In this document: piece by piece, positions 1-12,376 of the stretch
Numbering within the stretch: position 1 is the first letter of the stretch
Layout: each line of letters opens with the position of its first letter
From: Smittia aterrima
Taxonomy: Eukaryota; Arthropoda; Insecta; Diptera; Chironomidae
Assembly (NCBI GenBank): GCA_033063855.1
Contig: CP093831.1
Location: 22,134,001-22,198,000, forward strand
Length of the DNA: 64,000 nucleotides
Direction: 5' to 3'
Made by a program: the position numbers and the translations under genes
The notes under the pieces: model-generated
The model's input: the letters and a program-made list of their open reading frames with translations, nothing else
Database searches by the model: none
What the model was told of the DNA's origin: nothing

Positions 1-165
1 TCAATGAAGTTTGCTCCATTACCTGCATGATTAAACGTCACGTTTGCTTTCTAAGCCAAAGTTTAATTCTTCTACTTCCTCCTCAATGCGTTTTAATTAA
101 TTCTGATATTTGATTTACAAACACAACAAATTCATTGGAGTGGCAATAAATTCACACATTAACAG

Positions 166-385
166 TCTTTCTGTCGAAGCTCAACCGACGACGACGGAGC
201 GCTTGGGGACGTTGCTTGAAGATTTAGAGAATGTGCCTGAAATATCGATAAAAATCGATACTTGGCGACAGGGTTTAGAGGATTACCTCGCTATGGTCTC
301 GGAAGAGGATTGTTTCGATGTGTTTTTAATCTCTGAATATGCCGATGCGCTCGTTACATTGTCGCTCGACCCAGAAAGCCCATAA
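166..385 (+). CDS. Probable 3'-terminal exon of an unidentified gene entering from the left
   Basis: An open frame runs from a good acceptor (CATTAACAG, ending at 165) to a TAA at 383-385. It gives about 73 residues rich in Glu, Leu and Asp, including LGTLLEDLENVPEISIK and a terminus ALVTLSLDPESP. The base composition is less AT-rich than the flanks, which fits coding sequence. An upstream ATG at 110 keeps the frame open but lies in what looks like intron. I do not recognise the protein family. The rest of the gene would lie left of the window. It could still be a chance open frame, since no second exon is visible to confirm it. Confidence 0.4.
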
Positions 386-3300
386 ATCTATCATGAACAT
401 TGATATTAAATGTTCCAGTGAAAAAAGAAGAATGAAGACAGTGTCCGCTATAAATGCAAATGCTGATGCGGTGATTTTCATTAAAAAGTCTCATCCCTCT
501 TCTTCCTCTTGAGAGAGCGCTGACGAAAGCTTTTCATTAAGGACGCTCTACATTTATTCTCACTTCATTTCTCAGCAAGACGCCGCTTGCATAACAATGG
601 AGTTTAAAGGATCACTGGGAAATGTCGATGGAGAGAGGAAGCTGGGGAATCTTTTTGTTTTTAGGGATTTTCCTTGATTAGAAAGTTAGTCAAGCTCAGC
701 TGGAATCGAACAAAGATAAAGCCCTTCGCTCTCGAACTGTTCTTCCTCTTTTTGTGGCCATATCTACTTTGCCAAGAGCAAAAGGAACAATCAGATAAAC
801 ATCGACGGGTAACATCAACAAATAGACAAGAAAATACTTCAGACATAAGCGCAAATTGATACCATTAGAGAGGGCATTTGTAAGGTCATTTACATTAAAT
901 CTGTAAGCATTACCGTTATGGGGCGTTGTAGGGCTCTTTTTAGCCAATTAAGCTCTGCCGTTTTCACGAGGAATCAATTGACATTGAGATTCAATTGTGA
1001 GCAATTACTGAGCTGCCCTAGCCGATATGCAAAATACTTTTTTCTGTTCAATTTACGTTTTATTTAGTTGAAGCTGAAACGACTTGTGGGAGTTTGTTGA
1101 TGGCAATTTACTTTCTAGTACAACTACGTGAATGCTTTAAATTAATTCCGGAACGAAAAGCAAAAATAGCAAACCGCTGTAATTGCATGAACTTCCACTT
1201 TTGCATGTTCCTTTGCTTATTTTATTTCTTTTTGCCAGTCGCATAACAACTTGCCTCGAGTCAAATTCAATTTTCCATTTTTATGCTGATTCAGAAATAC
1301 TTTTATGGCTTTTTCTGCGAATTCAAAATTTCCTTTGTTCCGTAGCTAGGTGCGCCTCGCCGGATGAAAGCGCCCAGCCGTAAATTTGAAGTGAAATAGC
1401 TGAACTTCTTGTTTTTGTTTCGAGTTTCCGTTTACGCGTAGCTATTTCTCAGTTTCTGTTCTGATTTATTATACAAACATCAAAGAAATTAATCATGTGT
1501 GTTCGCGTCTTCATTACGACGAGGGGAGTGGTGCGGAATACTGCGAGATGAAAGTTAAATGGAATTTTTTTTTCACGTAGGAAGCAGCGAGCTTTGAGAA
1601 ATCACTAGGGACTAGCTGCCACAACAACACAAAGACACGTTTTTTATCGCGGTCGGATAATTTATGTTCATGTCCTACGAGAGTTCCTGGTCTTGCTTTT
1701 CCTTTTACTTTTGATTTAATTCCATGGAGATTTTCTTGTTTGAGTGAACTTCAAGCCACAAGTCGTTTCTCTAATCATTGACACTCAATAATTAATTCAA
1801 ACGAACGCGTTGTCATCATGAATGAAGGGATGACACCTCCGGGAAGCGTCGAGCTGCCTCTACACGAAACTTAAACTAAAGCTCCCATTGTTGTCTTCGC
1901 CACGTTGAGCAGCAATGTCATTTGTTGTGCTAATGAAGATTGATTGGGTTTTGATGCTGCATTCGTTCTTATCGTCGTTACTTTTTATCTGGCCATCAAC
2001 AGCGAGCTCAAAGCAGATGAGAAACAATAAAACTTATTGGGTTGACAGCTGTTTATGGAGAGAAATAAAATTAAAATAAGACAAAAACAAAAACCTGTAG
2101 AATCGCCAAGTCAATTGAAATGGAGTGGAAGTTTTTCCACTTCTCGTTTCGTTCAGTATGAAAGCTTTAAATAATCGAGTAGAATTTATGAAACAATGAA
2201 AAGAAATTTATTGAATTGCCTTGAGCGTGGCAACTGGCAAGTCAATTTCTTTAAAGTAGCGTTAAAAAGAGAACAATGAAGCGGAGTGAACAGCCATCAT
2301 CTTTAATTCTTTTACATCACATCAAGCTCGCTATTTTTCCGTCATAAGCGAAGAAGCTGGAACGATATCGGAAGTGTCGTCACCTCTTATTTATCGTTCT
2401 GTCCTTGAAATCGAATCAACGACCGGAAAAAAAATGTCTCTCGGAAATCGTAAATTCTGCGAAAGCTCGTCATGTCATTCAAATTTCGCCATCCTTAAAT
2501 GAAAGCTCTACTGGCTTCCTCAACCTTTGAATAATAGAATTTGTATTCGAAAAAATAAATGATTCATGAAAGGAGTGGATGGGGTGAGGCGGAGAAAAAT
2601 AAACTTCAGTCAAGTAGAAGGAAAGAGGCGAATAAACGATGAACAGCAACCATCTCATCATCAGCGATGAACCTCCAAAAAAAAAAGGAGGAAAACGAGA
2701 ATTGCGTAAAAAACATAAAACGAAAGAATGTATCCGCTTCACAGCTTTTTCAGAGCTTTTTATTGGGGTGGACTTCCATCGAAATTTCTTCTCTTCAACG
2801 TCAACGCTGCGGCCTTCAGACGAAATGGAATTCCCTTCTTCTTCTTCTCAGAGGTTTGAGCTTGTTATGTATTTATCCCTCTTCAACGATGCTATGCTGT
2901 CGTCCTAACAACCCTTTGGTCATTTTTCATGTTCATCTCTATCTTCAAAACGAGAAATATAGAAACGGAGAAGTCGAAGAATGAAATTGCTAAAGAGAAG
3001 AGATGAAAACTCATAGAAATTAGCTTGGTTGACAGGATATCCGAGTGGAGAAAGATTGGGCTTCTGTTAGAGTGAGAAAAACAATAAATTTATAGATTTC
3101 CCGAAATCAGAATGTTCTCGATGAGACGTCACGGTCGTACAAACCAAAATAGATTTAGTATCGCAACACGTTCGTTGAAGTCCTTTCTGTTTATTCAATC
3201 ATGTTGATTCGATCATGGCGCTTGCATGATTTTTGCGCAATATGCAAAAACGAGGCTTCCACGGTCCGTCAGAGCTATAAACAATCTCACTAAGTAATAA

Positions 3301-6300
3301 AAGTTCAACGATCTTCAAGATTATCGAGATTTTATGTTCAAAGCAATGCTGAATCTCAAAAGTGAATTTATCACATCTCCGAGAGCGTAAAATTTAATTT
3401 CTTGCGAGAAAAGGTGCCGGTGGCAAGATTTTTGCATAAATTTCCACTACGACCCTCGGCATCGCCTACGACATCGTTCAATCTTCCTTTTCCTCTGAGA
3501 TTTCAAGACGACTCAACAAATTGCTCGAGGAAGGAATTGAATCTCTTATCGCAACGTTTGTTGTTGTCAAGTCAAAGTTTTACGCTGCGCGGTTGTCCTT
3601 GAAATCCCGATTACCGATGTGGGTGGCACGAATGATTTGTAATACAAAGTGATTCGACGACAGATTCAGAAGTAATTACTCGTGTTCTTGAGAGCCAGCC
3701 GAAGCCAAGGAAAAGCGAATTCAGAGACAACTTTGAAGTTTAAAATAATTATTTTTCCTTGAATTCTCTAGATCAATCAAAGCCTCCTGGACGGATCGTC
3801 ATAGGTCACCGGGAAAAGCTGATAAATAGTCTGAAATTTGTGAAATCTCCTCTTGCGTAGCTTATTAATAAAACCGACGAGGGCAATCTGGAAAATGTTT
3901 TAATTTCCTGCCCTCTCTTCCCACATTTCAATCTCCTTTCTCTTCGTCACCACCTGGGAACTTTCCACTTTAATGACTAAGCTCTTAATTAAAAGCAAAT
4001 TATTGCATACACAGCGCCAGCGGTTACGGCAGATACAAAAGCCCACACAAAGTAATCTTATCTGTTTACTTGTGAGCGAGCGCTCTTCTTCCAAGCTCTT
4101 CGTTTAATGGGAAACTCTTTCAAAATGTTCACAGAATTAATTACTTTACTTGTTTTTTTTTCATCTGAAATCTCCATTTGCCATGAAATGTAACACGAGA
4201 TAACATGAAGCCGCCCGGACGTGAATGGAAACTTTTTTTTGTGCTAGCTTCCCGTTAATCCGCTGACTCTTTACGAAACTTTCCCGATTTATATCCCTCA
4301 GCTCATAGCTGACCACATTTTTAGGGTTTTTCCATACGAAGGAAAGTCTTTTGCAATTTGTCTGGAAAAAAACTTTTGAACACAAAGCTCTCACTTTAAA
4401 GTTTAAGTCTTCTCCTGTCTCTTCCTGTAAAAGAAAACTTTTCTTTGACTTGCTCTGATTAACTTCAATTTTCTCGAAACCTTTAGTTCCGGTTCATTAG
4501 ATGAAAGGCCCCTCAGTTACTTCGGCATTCAAGAGCTTAACATATTTCTCATTTTATCCTGCTGGCCCTTCGATTAAATGCCACAAGGACAGCTTTTAAC
4601 GATCTCTCGGTTGAAAAAAGTCGTAAAATGAATTTTGCATAATTTAAAATGATTATGTAAACTTTTTTATTGTTATACGGTAATTTATGATTCATTATCG
4701 CGACCTTTTCCCGTGGACAACAAATAAATCGATGAGAGGGTGATGATTGTTTTAAAAAAAATGGTACGTGAGGGACTTCTCCTACCTTTCATGATAAATC
4801 TTTTTGCAATCATCTCGTTATTTGTGGATTTAAAATTGTTTGCAAGTAATTTCGTTTTTATCGTTTTATTCTTTCCAGGAAACACCTTTGTCACCCTTCT
4901 CGGTTTAATCAACTCAAAAGGGTTCAAATTTGGAACAGCTTGAAACCTAAACTTGCAAATCGTTGTGTTTTGGGATAGTCGATGACTTGGCTAGAAGTTG
5001 AAGTTAGTTTGTACAAAGAGATTAAAAGAAATTTCCATTTTTATGTTCAGGACTTAAAATTTTACCTTCGCCATTGAAAATTATTCGCACGATGGCTTCG
5101 ATCAATAGCTCTGTTTAACTTCAGCGTTTGCCGGAATCATTTGAAATTGAAATTTCATCCTAAGAGACTCCTAATCTTTTCCATAAACATTTGAGAGCAT
5201 CACATTATTCAAATAAAGTTCAATTTACCTTCGCATTTATCGACTTATGCTCGAGGCTTTAGCAAACATTGTCATGTCAATTGTTTCTCAATTAGTTTCT
5301 TTCGGTAACTGCCGTTGAACGTTTTAACTTTTCAGCAGAGAAGTTTCTTGTTTTCCTGAGTCAAAGTCTCAACCTCAGAGGCGGGAAAAGTAATTTACGA
5401 TAATGCATATCATCAATCAAATTGACGTAGCGCTGTTCATGCAAAACACAAAGTTTATGATGACAAAACTGTTTCAGTAAACAGCAGAATCGAAAACATT
5501 ATGGGTGGTCCGTAAACTATGTTCCATCTGGAGCTTTGCTTGATTTTTGAGTTAAGGGTTAAACGAGACAATAAAACTTTTCCATTAATTTTGCGACCAA
5601 ACTTTTTTAATTCATCCTACAATAGTTAATTATTCAGAGCGACAGATATTCGAGGAAATCGTAAATGATTCAATTAGGCCTTTAGTTAAGCTCGAAGCGT
5701 TGAATGGAAAGTTTTTGTCGAAATGCACAGACAGCTTTGTCATGGCTCCTAATTAATTTCCTCGTGGATTTAAAGCGATTGTTTTAAACATCCATTTCTC
5801 TATCGTAAGCTTCAGTCATAAACATTTTCTATCTTTTGAATGTGCAAACTTTGAAATTTACGACTAATTGAGAAAACAATTTTAAAGGGAGCAAGATTAT
5901 TAAAGTTATCGATGAAATATTCACAAAGCAACAATTTTAAAAGACTCCACGAGCTCAATAGACTGGAAAAGTTGAAAAGTAATTAATTTCCAGCAAATAG
6001 AAATATTTGTTGTTGCCGCCATGTGGTCGAGTTTTGCTGTAGGCTATGAGAATGATCAATTAATTCTGAGTTATTGAATGACTGGCAGAGAAAAATCCAA
6101 TTAGTTGATTTATCGAGCTCTCGAAAAAAAAAATCCCTTTCGCATAATTAATTTATGTTTCATCAGATTAGATTGTGAAATATCCGAGAAGGGACTTTGA
6201 AAATTTTTCTGCAGTGGCGACTGACTATTTAGAAACTTTGTCGATGCCAAGAGGGAAACTCTGCTGCAAGAACTGTCTCTCGGACGATAAGAATTTATAA

Positions 6301-6824
6301 ATTATGGTTGGCATCATCGGTGTCATTGCAACCGATGCGATGTTTACTGTCTCGAGTCTTGAGTTTGAGAAAAGTTGTGAAAAATCACTTCCTTCAAGAA
6401 ATTCTCTTTCATTTTTCTCCTTGATTGGATTGGTGACATGTAGTCAGTGTGAACTAAAGCGATTGTGAGTGTAGGAAGTCGAAGACTGAGTTGGATAGCT
6501 AAGATGAAGTTGAGTCAATAAAATATAAAACTGCAATCGAATCCAGAAATGATAATTTTATTATAAATTTAAATATTTAATTCCGTCATCTGCCTTTAGC
6601 TGCCACTTTAAATAAATCTTAGTTGACTTTGACAGTTTTGAATTTCACACAATTTATTGAGTGGAAAACTTCAATTCAAATTAGATTAATTAGAAGAGAA
6701 ATTTTAGATGAGGTTGGCCATTCTCTTCTGTTTTCCTGGGACGTTGCAAGGTTTGAAACATAAATTAATTTTTATTAAATGAAAATGATTTTTTCAACGA
6801 AAAGTTTTATAATCCAATTTTTTT
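386..6824. other. Long non-coding interval, no gene recognised
   Basis: About 6.4 kb of AT-rich sequence with many homopolymer A/T runs. Open frames are short (under about 105 codons), overlap one another on both strands and have no recognisable protein motif. I saw no tRNA, no rRNA and no transposon end. It probably contains UTR, intron or regulatory DNA, but nothing specific can be supported from sequence alone. Confidence 0.6.
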
Positions 6825-8054
6825 TTAAGTTTTATGTAATTTTCTCTTCATGTGTTTTTCCATTTCGCGCCATTGTTTTGTTTTATAATTACACTTCGGG
6901 CACTTGTAGCTGTTGATTCCGATGTGAATTGTTTCGTGATCGTTCATTTCTTTGATATTTAAAAACTTTTGTCGACATCCCTTTATGTTACAAAGCAGAG
7001 ATTTTTGTCCTGATGAGTGAAACGATTTCATGTGTTGCCAAAAACTTTGTTTAGTAAACGACTTTCTGCAAATTGGGCATGAAACTTTCACATGCTTCTT
7101 CATGTGAAGTCTCATAAAAATTTTGTTTTTAATTATCTCTGCACACAAATCGCACTGAACTTTATCAATCTCATGATTTGCCTTCTTATGAAGGTGTAAA
7201 TGATGCTTGTTTGAATAAACTTTCTCGCAAGCATTACATTCGAATTTTTCAGTTGACGAATGCTGCTCAATATGTTCCTTTAGACGAATCCCAGCTATCA
7301 TGTGTTGACAAACTGGGCATGGAACTTTGATATGAGATTGTATGTGACTTTGTAGAAGTTTTTTTGATTTAGATATTTTGCCACAAATATCGCAATGGAA
7401 CTTCATTTGACTGTGAACTTCTATTTCATGATGATACAATCCGATGTTAGTTGCGAATGAACGATCACAAGTTTTGCATTCAAATTTGGTTTCTGGTTCC
7501 ATGGAGAAAATTCCGTGGCGCTGGTTCTTCTGATGATTTTTCAAATGTGGTTTTTGTGGGAATTTTTTTTTGCAAGTTTCGCATGAAAACTTTTTTACGT
7601 GAATCTGATAATGCACTCTTAGGCTTTCTTTGATGAAAGTTTTAAAATCGCAATTGGTGCAATGCCAAAATGATTTTTTAAAATGATCTTGATCATGATT
7701 CTTATTGCAATTCTTGCAATCAAATGTGAGATCGCACAAAGAACATTTTTTGATTTTTCTTGATTTGCTGTTTAAACCACATCCTTCACATTTTTGAAGA
7801 GTTTTACAAACTTTCAAATGTCGGGTTAATTCATACGAAGTCCTAGTTACGTAATCACAGTTGTAACAAACATCGTACGATTCGAACAATTTCGCAGGAT
7901 TCTTCCGTCTTTTGTCAAACTTCTTCAAAACTATCTTAAATTCCTTCAATTCTTCGATTTCTGGTTCAGGATCATCTGGCATAATAAACACGAAATGCCT
8001 TTCTGGTTCATGTTTTATATTGTCGACGATTTTCTGCTGATAATTATTCTCCAT
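6825..8054 (-). CDS. C2H2 zinc-finger protein, copy 1 of a tandem pair
   Basis: Predicted protein of 409 residues with roughly eleven C2H2 zinc fingers filling residues from about 75 to the end, for example CETCKKKF, CKTCDRSF, CDICGKIS, CPVCQHMI, CPICRKSF. The family binds DNA in the nucleus, and this copy is probably a transcription factor. The N-terminus carries an IKHEPE motif, which fits the SUMO-attachment consensus (hydrophobic-K-x-E), followed by an acidic DDPEPE patch. No ZAD domain is visible. The ATG at 8054 was chosen because it aligns with the start of copy 2. The frame is open to another ATG at 8132, but that stretch aligns with untranslated sequence of the paralogue. The coding region is a single exon. 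Copy 2 lies 569 bp upstream on the same strand, a clear tandem duplication. The DNA target is unknown. Confidence 0.85.
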   Translation of the reverse strand: MENNYQQKIVDNIKHEPERHFVFIMPDDPEPEIEELKEFKIVLKKFDKRRKNPAKLFESYDVCYNCDYVTRTSYELTRHLKVCKTLQKCEGCGLNSKSRKIKKCSLCDLTFDCKNCNKNHDQDHFKKSFWHCTNCDFKTFIKESLRVHYQIHVKKFSCETCKKKFPQKPHLKNHQKNQRHGIFSMEPETKFECKTCDRSFATNIGLYHHEIEVHSQMKFHCDICGKISKSKKLLQSHIQSHIKVPCPVCQHMIAGIRLKEHIEQHSSTEKFECNACEKVYSNKHHLHLHKKANHEIDKVQCDLCAEIIKNKIFMRLHMKKHVKVSCPICRKSFTKQSFWQHMKSFHSSGQKSLLCNIKGCRQKFLNIKEMNDHETIHIGINSYKCPKCNYKTKQWREMEKHMKRKLHKT

Positions 8055-8623
8055 GGCGAAACTAAAGATTTTCTGAACTGATGTGAACTGGTCGAAAGCT
8101 GAACTAAAAATGATTCTCAAATAAATTTTCATCCTTTTCTAAACAACATTTAATCTCTTTTCGCGAACGATTTAAATATTTCTTTACCTGATAATATTGT
8201 TGACTTATTAGAAAACTTAGTTATCTAAGTCGCTGAGAAAACCTAACAAAATGATTTTTTTGATCGTTCTCTTGAACTTGTAAACTATTTGTCCCTTGAT
8301 TTGTTGACTCAAAGGTAGAAACAACATCAAATAAAGTTTTGGAACTCAAATGAACTTACTAGAAAACTCATCAAGATTTAAACAATTCTTAAATGAAAAA
8401 TAAAATTTTTTGTACTAAGCTTAGTTGAGCGTTTGCTTATTTCACCATCAACCAATACAATCTCTTGTCATGTAATTTAAAACGGCGACACTAACATTCT
8501 GGAAAGAACGAGAATATTTCTGAGTCAAGTGAAATGGATAGTTTTCAGTAGAGAAATCTGATTTAGAATGAAATGATAAATTTATTTTTATTGATTCTAA
8601 AACTTTGAACAAAACTCGAAAGT

Positions 8624-9934
8624 TTATTTTATTATTTTAGTTTCATGTGATTTCCTTCTCATATGATCTTTCATATCACGCAGTTTTGTCGTGTGATGAT
8701 CACACTTTGGGCACTTGTAGTTTTTGGGTCCGATGTGAATCTCCTCGTGATCGTTCAGTTCTTTAATATTTTCAAACTTTTGTCGACATCCTTTAATGTT
8801 ACAAAGCAAAGACTTTTGTCCTGATGAATGCATTTTCATGTGTTGCTTCAAATTATCTTTACTCGTTGACTTTCTGCAAATTGGGCATGAAATCTTTAAA
8901 TGATTCCTCATGTGCACTCTCAGTAAATGTTTGTTCTTCAATATTTTATCACACAAATCGCACTGAACTTGATCAATCTCATGATCTCTTCTCCTGTGAA
9001 TTCTAAGATTATTTTTGGTTGAAAAAACTTTCTCACAAGCATCACACTTAAACTTTGTTGATGACGAATGCTGATCAACGTGTTCCTTGAGACGATGCGG
9101 AGCTATCAAGTGCTGACAAATTTGGCAAGGAATTTTGAAATGAAAGTTCATGTGTAGTTGTAGATGGGTCTTATTTTTAGATATTTTGCCACAAATATCG
9201 CAATGGAACTTTATTTGACTGTGAACAGCTGTTTCATGGTTTCTTAAGCCGCTTTTAGTTGCATACGAACGCTGACAAATTCTGCATTCAAATTTATTTT
9301 CTGTTTCCACGGCGAAGACTCCGTGGCGATGTTGCTGTTGATGATTTTTCAGTTGATTGTTGCGTGCAAAGATCTGATTGCAAGTTGCACAAGAAATCTT
9401 CTTCACATGAATCTGACGATGATTTTTAAGACTTAATTTCTTAAAAGTTTTGAAATCACATTTGTTACAGTGCCAATTCGAGTCCTTGAAGTGATCATGA
9501 TCCTGATGAATCATTTTACAGGTGTCACAATCAAATTTAAGTTCGCAGAGTCCACATTCTTTAATAATTTCTGATTTGCTTTTCAAACCACATTCATTGC
9601 ACTTTTGAGTAATTTTGCAAATTTTTAAATGTTCCTTCAAGTGTGCCAATTGCTTGAATGTGTTGTCACAATAATCACAAACGAAATAAGATTCGAAGAA
9701 CTTTGCAGGATTTTTAAATTTCCTATCAAATTTCATCAAAGTTAGTTTCATTTCCTTAACTTCTTGGACTTCTGGTTCTGGATCGTCTGGCATAATAAAG
9801 ACGAAATGTCGTTCTGGCTCATGTTTGACATTCTCAACAATTGAATCTTCACATGTAAACTGATCGGAAACTTCAATCTCTGGTTCACGTTTGATATCGT
9901 CGACGATTTTTTGTTGATAAGAATTTTCCATCAT
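8624..9934 (-). CDS. C2H2 zinc-finger protein, copy 2 of a tandem pair
   Basis: Predicted protein of 436 residues, colinear with its neighbour at 6825-8054 and sharing the motif KHEPERHFVFIMPDDPEPE plus the same order of fingers. It carries about eleven to twelve C2H2 fingers, for example CNKCDFKTF, CATCNQIF, CRICQRSY, CDICGKIS, CPKCDHHT. The N-terminus is about 25 residues longer than copy 1 and holds two SUMO-like sites, IKREPE and VKHEPE, in what looks like a small internal repeat. Two consecutive ATG codons start the frame; either may be used. Sequence similarity to copy 1 continues upstream of the start, so the duplicated unit included 5' flanking DNA. It is probably a nuclear DNA-binding regulator with unknown target. 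Confidence 0.85.
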   Translation of the reverse strand: MMENSYQQKIVDDIKREPEIEVSDQFTCEDSIVENVKHEPERHFVFIMPDDPEPEVQEVKEMKLTLMKFDRKFKNPAKFFESYFVCDYCDNTFKQLAHLKEHLKICKITQKCNECGLKSKSEIIKECGLCELKFDCDTCKMIHQDHDHFKDSNWHCNKCDFKTFKKLSLKNHRQIHVKKISCATCNQIFARNNQLKNHQQQHRHGVFAVETENKFECRICQRSYATKSGLRNHETAVHSQIKFHCDICGKISKNKTHLQLHMNFHFKIPCQICQHLIAPHRLKEHVDQHSSSTKFKCDACEKVFSTKNNLRIHRRRDHEIDQVQCDLCDKILKNKHLLRVHMRNHLKISCPICRKSTSKDNLKQHMKMHSSGQKSLLCNIKGCRQKFENIKELNDHEEIHIGPKNYKCPKCDHHTTKLRDMKDHMRRKSHETKIIK

Positions 9935-12376
9935 GAAATAAAAAATTATCTTTGTTGATGTTAACTGGTCGAATGCTCGAATAAAAATGAACTTTTTTCT
10001 CTAAAGTCTTCGCTTTAAATATTAATTTTCTACCTGATTAAGGGAACAGATAATGGTTAAAATAAGTAAATTCCTATTGTTACCTGATATGAAACCAATC
10101 AGATTTTGAATCTCCTCCTTCTTTTGACTTAAACCGATAGCCACCCTATTTAGGATATAATCTCAGCAACGCACAACATGTTAAAGCTTTTCGCTTCTCT
10201 GACGCAATATGACGTTGACAACAGAGTTTCGATTAATTTCCACAATGAAATCAAAATAATTTGCATTATATAATTGGGCGAGTAGAGTTGAGAAGCATCA
10301 AATTACCTTGAACTCAAGTCATCACATGTCAAGCAATTATTGAACTTTGAACGAAACATTCAAAATAAATTGAAAGAAATATCATTTTCAATGATTACGA
10401 TACTCGATTGTTGAAGATTCCTTCGAAAGCTAAAAAAAAGTTCTCGAGTGAAACATTTCTCGGAATTTCTTGAATGTTTTGAAATTCTTTTGGAGCAGCG
10501 ATTAACGTAATTGCCGAAGAGAGTCTTAAGAGATTCCTTCTTGTGAAGCAGAGATTAAATTTTCTGACATCAAAACAAAATATTTCATCATAAATTAAAG
10601 ATTTCTAAGGAAAAGCTCAGTTCAATGAATTGATAAGCTTTGTCGTCGACAAATAATTTCAGTGATTGGTCAATCAGGAATTGCCTTTCAACAAATTTTA
10701 CACTTGATTTCATGTTTATTGTTGGTGTGATGTGTTGTGATATTTTTGTTTTGATATCAGCTCGAGCGAAGCTTTGTCTCGAGTCATCAATGGAAGCTTT
10801 TACATATCATGAAAGGTTTTCGATAGCTTTGAAGTTTGAACTCGATCAATTAAACCAATTAAAACCAACCTACGTAAATAGTTTAGTTTCACAGAAACTG
10901 TTTCTGTGACGATGCCAATGTTTTCTATAAAACTCGAATTTGTCCCCAAAATTATTCCACAGCATGGCTTCCGCAAAGAATTAAATGTTTAATGCAATTT
11001 GAGTTGCTGTGAAAGCTGCAGATGAGTTGCAGTGTTTTTTGAATGCTATTGCCAAGGGAATTACGATGATGCGAAGTTTCATCGCTCGTGGCTGCAATGA
11101 ATGAGATTTCACGACCCGTGTTACATTAAATGACATCAAAGCAAATTGACAATCTAGCAAACGAAGCATAAAGCGTCACCTCTTCATTTATAAAGGAATT
11201 CTGTGACACAAAATGACTCGACTCTTGTCTCTTCAACATATCAAGTCTAAAACTTCAATTGCAAATTCTTCTGTCTCCCTCGAAGGCTTGCACGAAACTT
11301 TTCAAATATCCTTTACTTGTTGTTTGTCTTTGCTAGAAGAAACTTTGCCGTCGATCCCTTCAGTGGATGAGTCAATGAATTATGTAGAACATAGAAATCC
11401 ATTAGGCAGTAACTGGCCTTTGCAACGATTATCGTCACATCACTTATTCATTGGATCCATGGCGAACCGCCGGAAAATCAGAACTTTTGAAATATTCTTT
11501 CCTTTGTGGGTGTTTTATGGTTTTCGTGAAGTAGATTTCTCACATGAGAGAATATCAAAATTGCAAATTCACTCCGTGTGGCGAGCCAGTGATGACAAAA
11601 TCTTCTGCACTCGGTCGTTCATTATGATTGGACTAGGAATTATTCAGAATACCGCTGAAATCATTGAGTTTTGTCAAAGCAAGTGCTTATTGAAAGTTAT
11701 CAAGCGATTAATCTAAATTTATGAGCTGGCCAGCAAAATATTTTGTACTTTGTAACATGTGTCCCTCCTTTCATTTGGAACTCAACGAAGTGCATAACTC
11801 AAACTTAATAGCGTGCGTAGTAGCGAGATTACCCAATAATTCTTCCCTGAACCTTGCTCCTCTGTGGTTAGCAGACAGAATAAATTTAATATTTGTCCTT
11901 GAATGTTTTGCTTTTGAATATTCTTCGAGCCAGATGCTCTGTTGCTGTTGCGGCGTTTTTAATGGAAGTGGAACTTTTTTACAGGTGAATTTTTAATCAG
12001 ACTTAGGTTGAAGGATTTCTTTAAATAATTGATGAACGACTCCAAAAATAATTGATTAGCAGACGATATAACGAAAAAACAAAAGTTCTCGAATGAAAAG
12101 CCCTCGATTAGATTTTATTTGAAAGGCTCTGACGTTTAGAAAACGGAACAGTTCTTATAAATATATTTTTCCGCCAATCGAGTTTTCTTATTCATTTCCT
12201 TTCGTCCTCATCCTATTTCCGGTCAATTAACTCAAGTTTCTTTTTGTCTTCTTGTTCGTGATTTGGATTTGCTTTACGAAAAAAGCCTAAAAAAATATTT
12301 GAATTCGAATTCTACTTTTGTAGAGTTCAACTGGAAACAAACTTCGCGCTTATAAAATTGAATTAAAATAAGAAAG
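9935..12376. other. Intergenic interval, no gene recognised
   Basis: About 2.4 kb between the zinc-finger pair and HAUS6. The longest open frame (11213-11716 on the plus strand) has no recognisable motif, no splice partner and the same AT-rich composition as the flanks, so I do not call it. The right end should hold the HAUS6 promoter and 5' UTR. Confidence 0.55.

Noticed and set aside
8055..8132. 26-residue N-terminal extension of zinc-finger copy 1
   Set aside because: Corresponding sequence in copy 2 is not in frame; the shared start is at 8054. Not excluded as an alternative start.
11213..11716. 167-codon plus-strand open frame between the zinc-finger pair and HAUS6
   Set aside because: Longest unassigned frame, but its residues look random, with no domain, no paralogue and flank-like composition.
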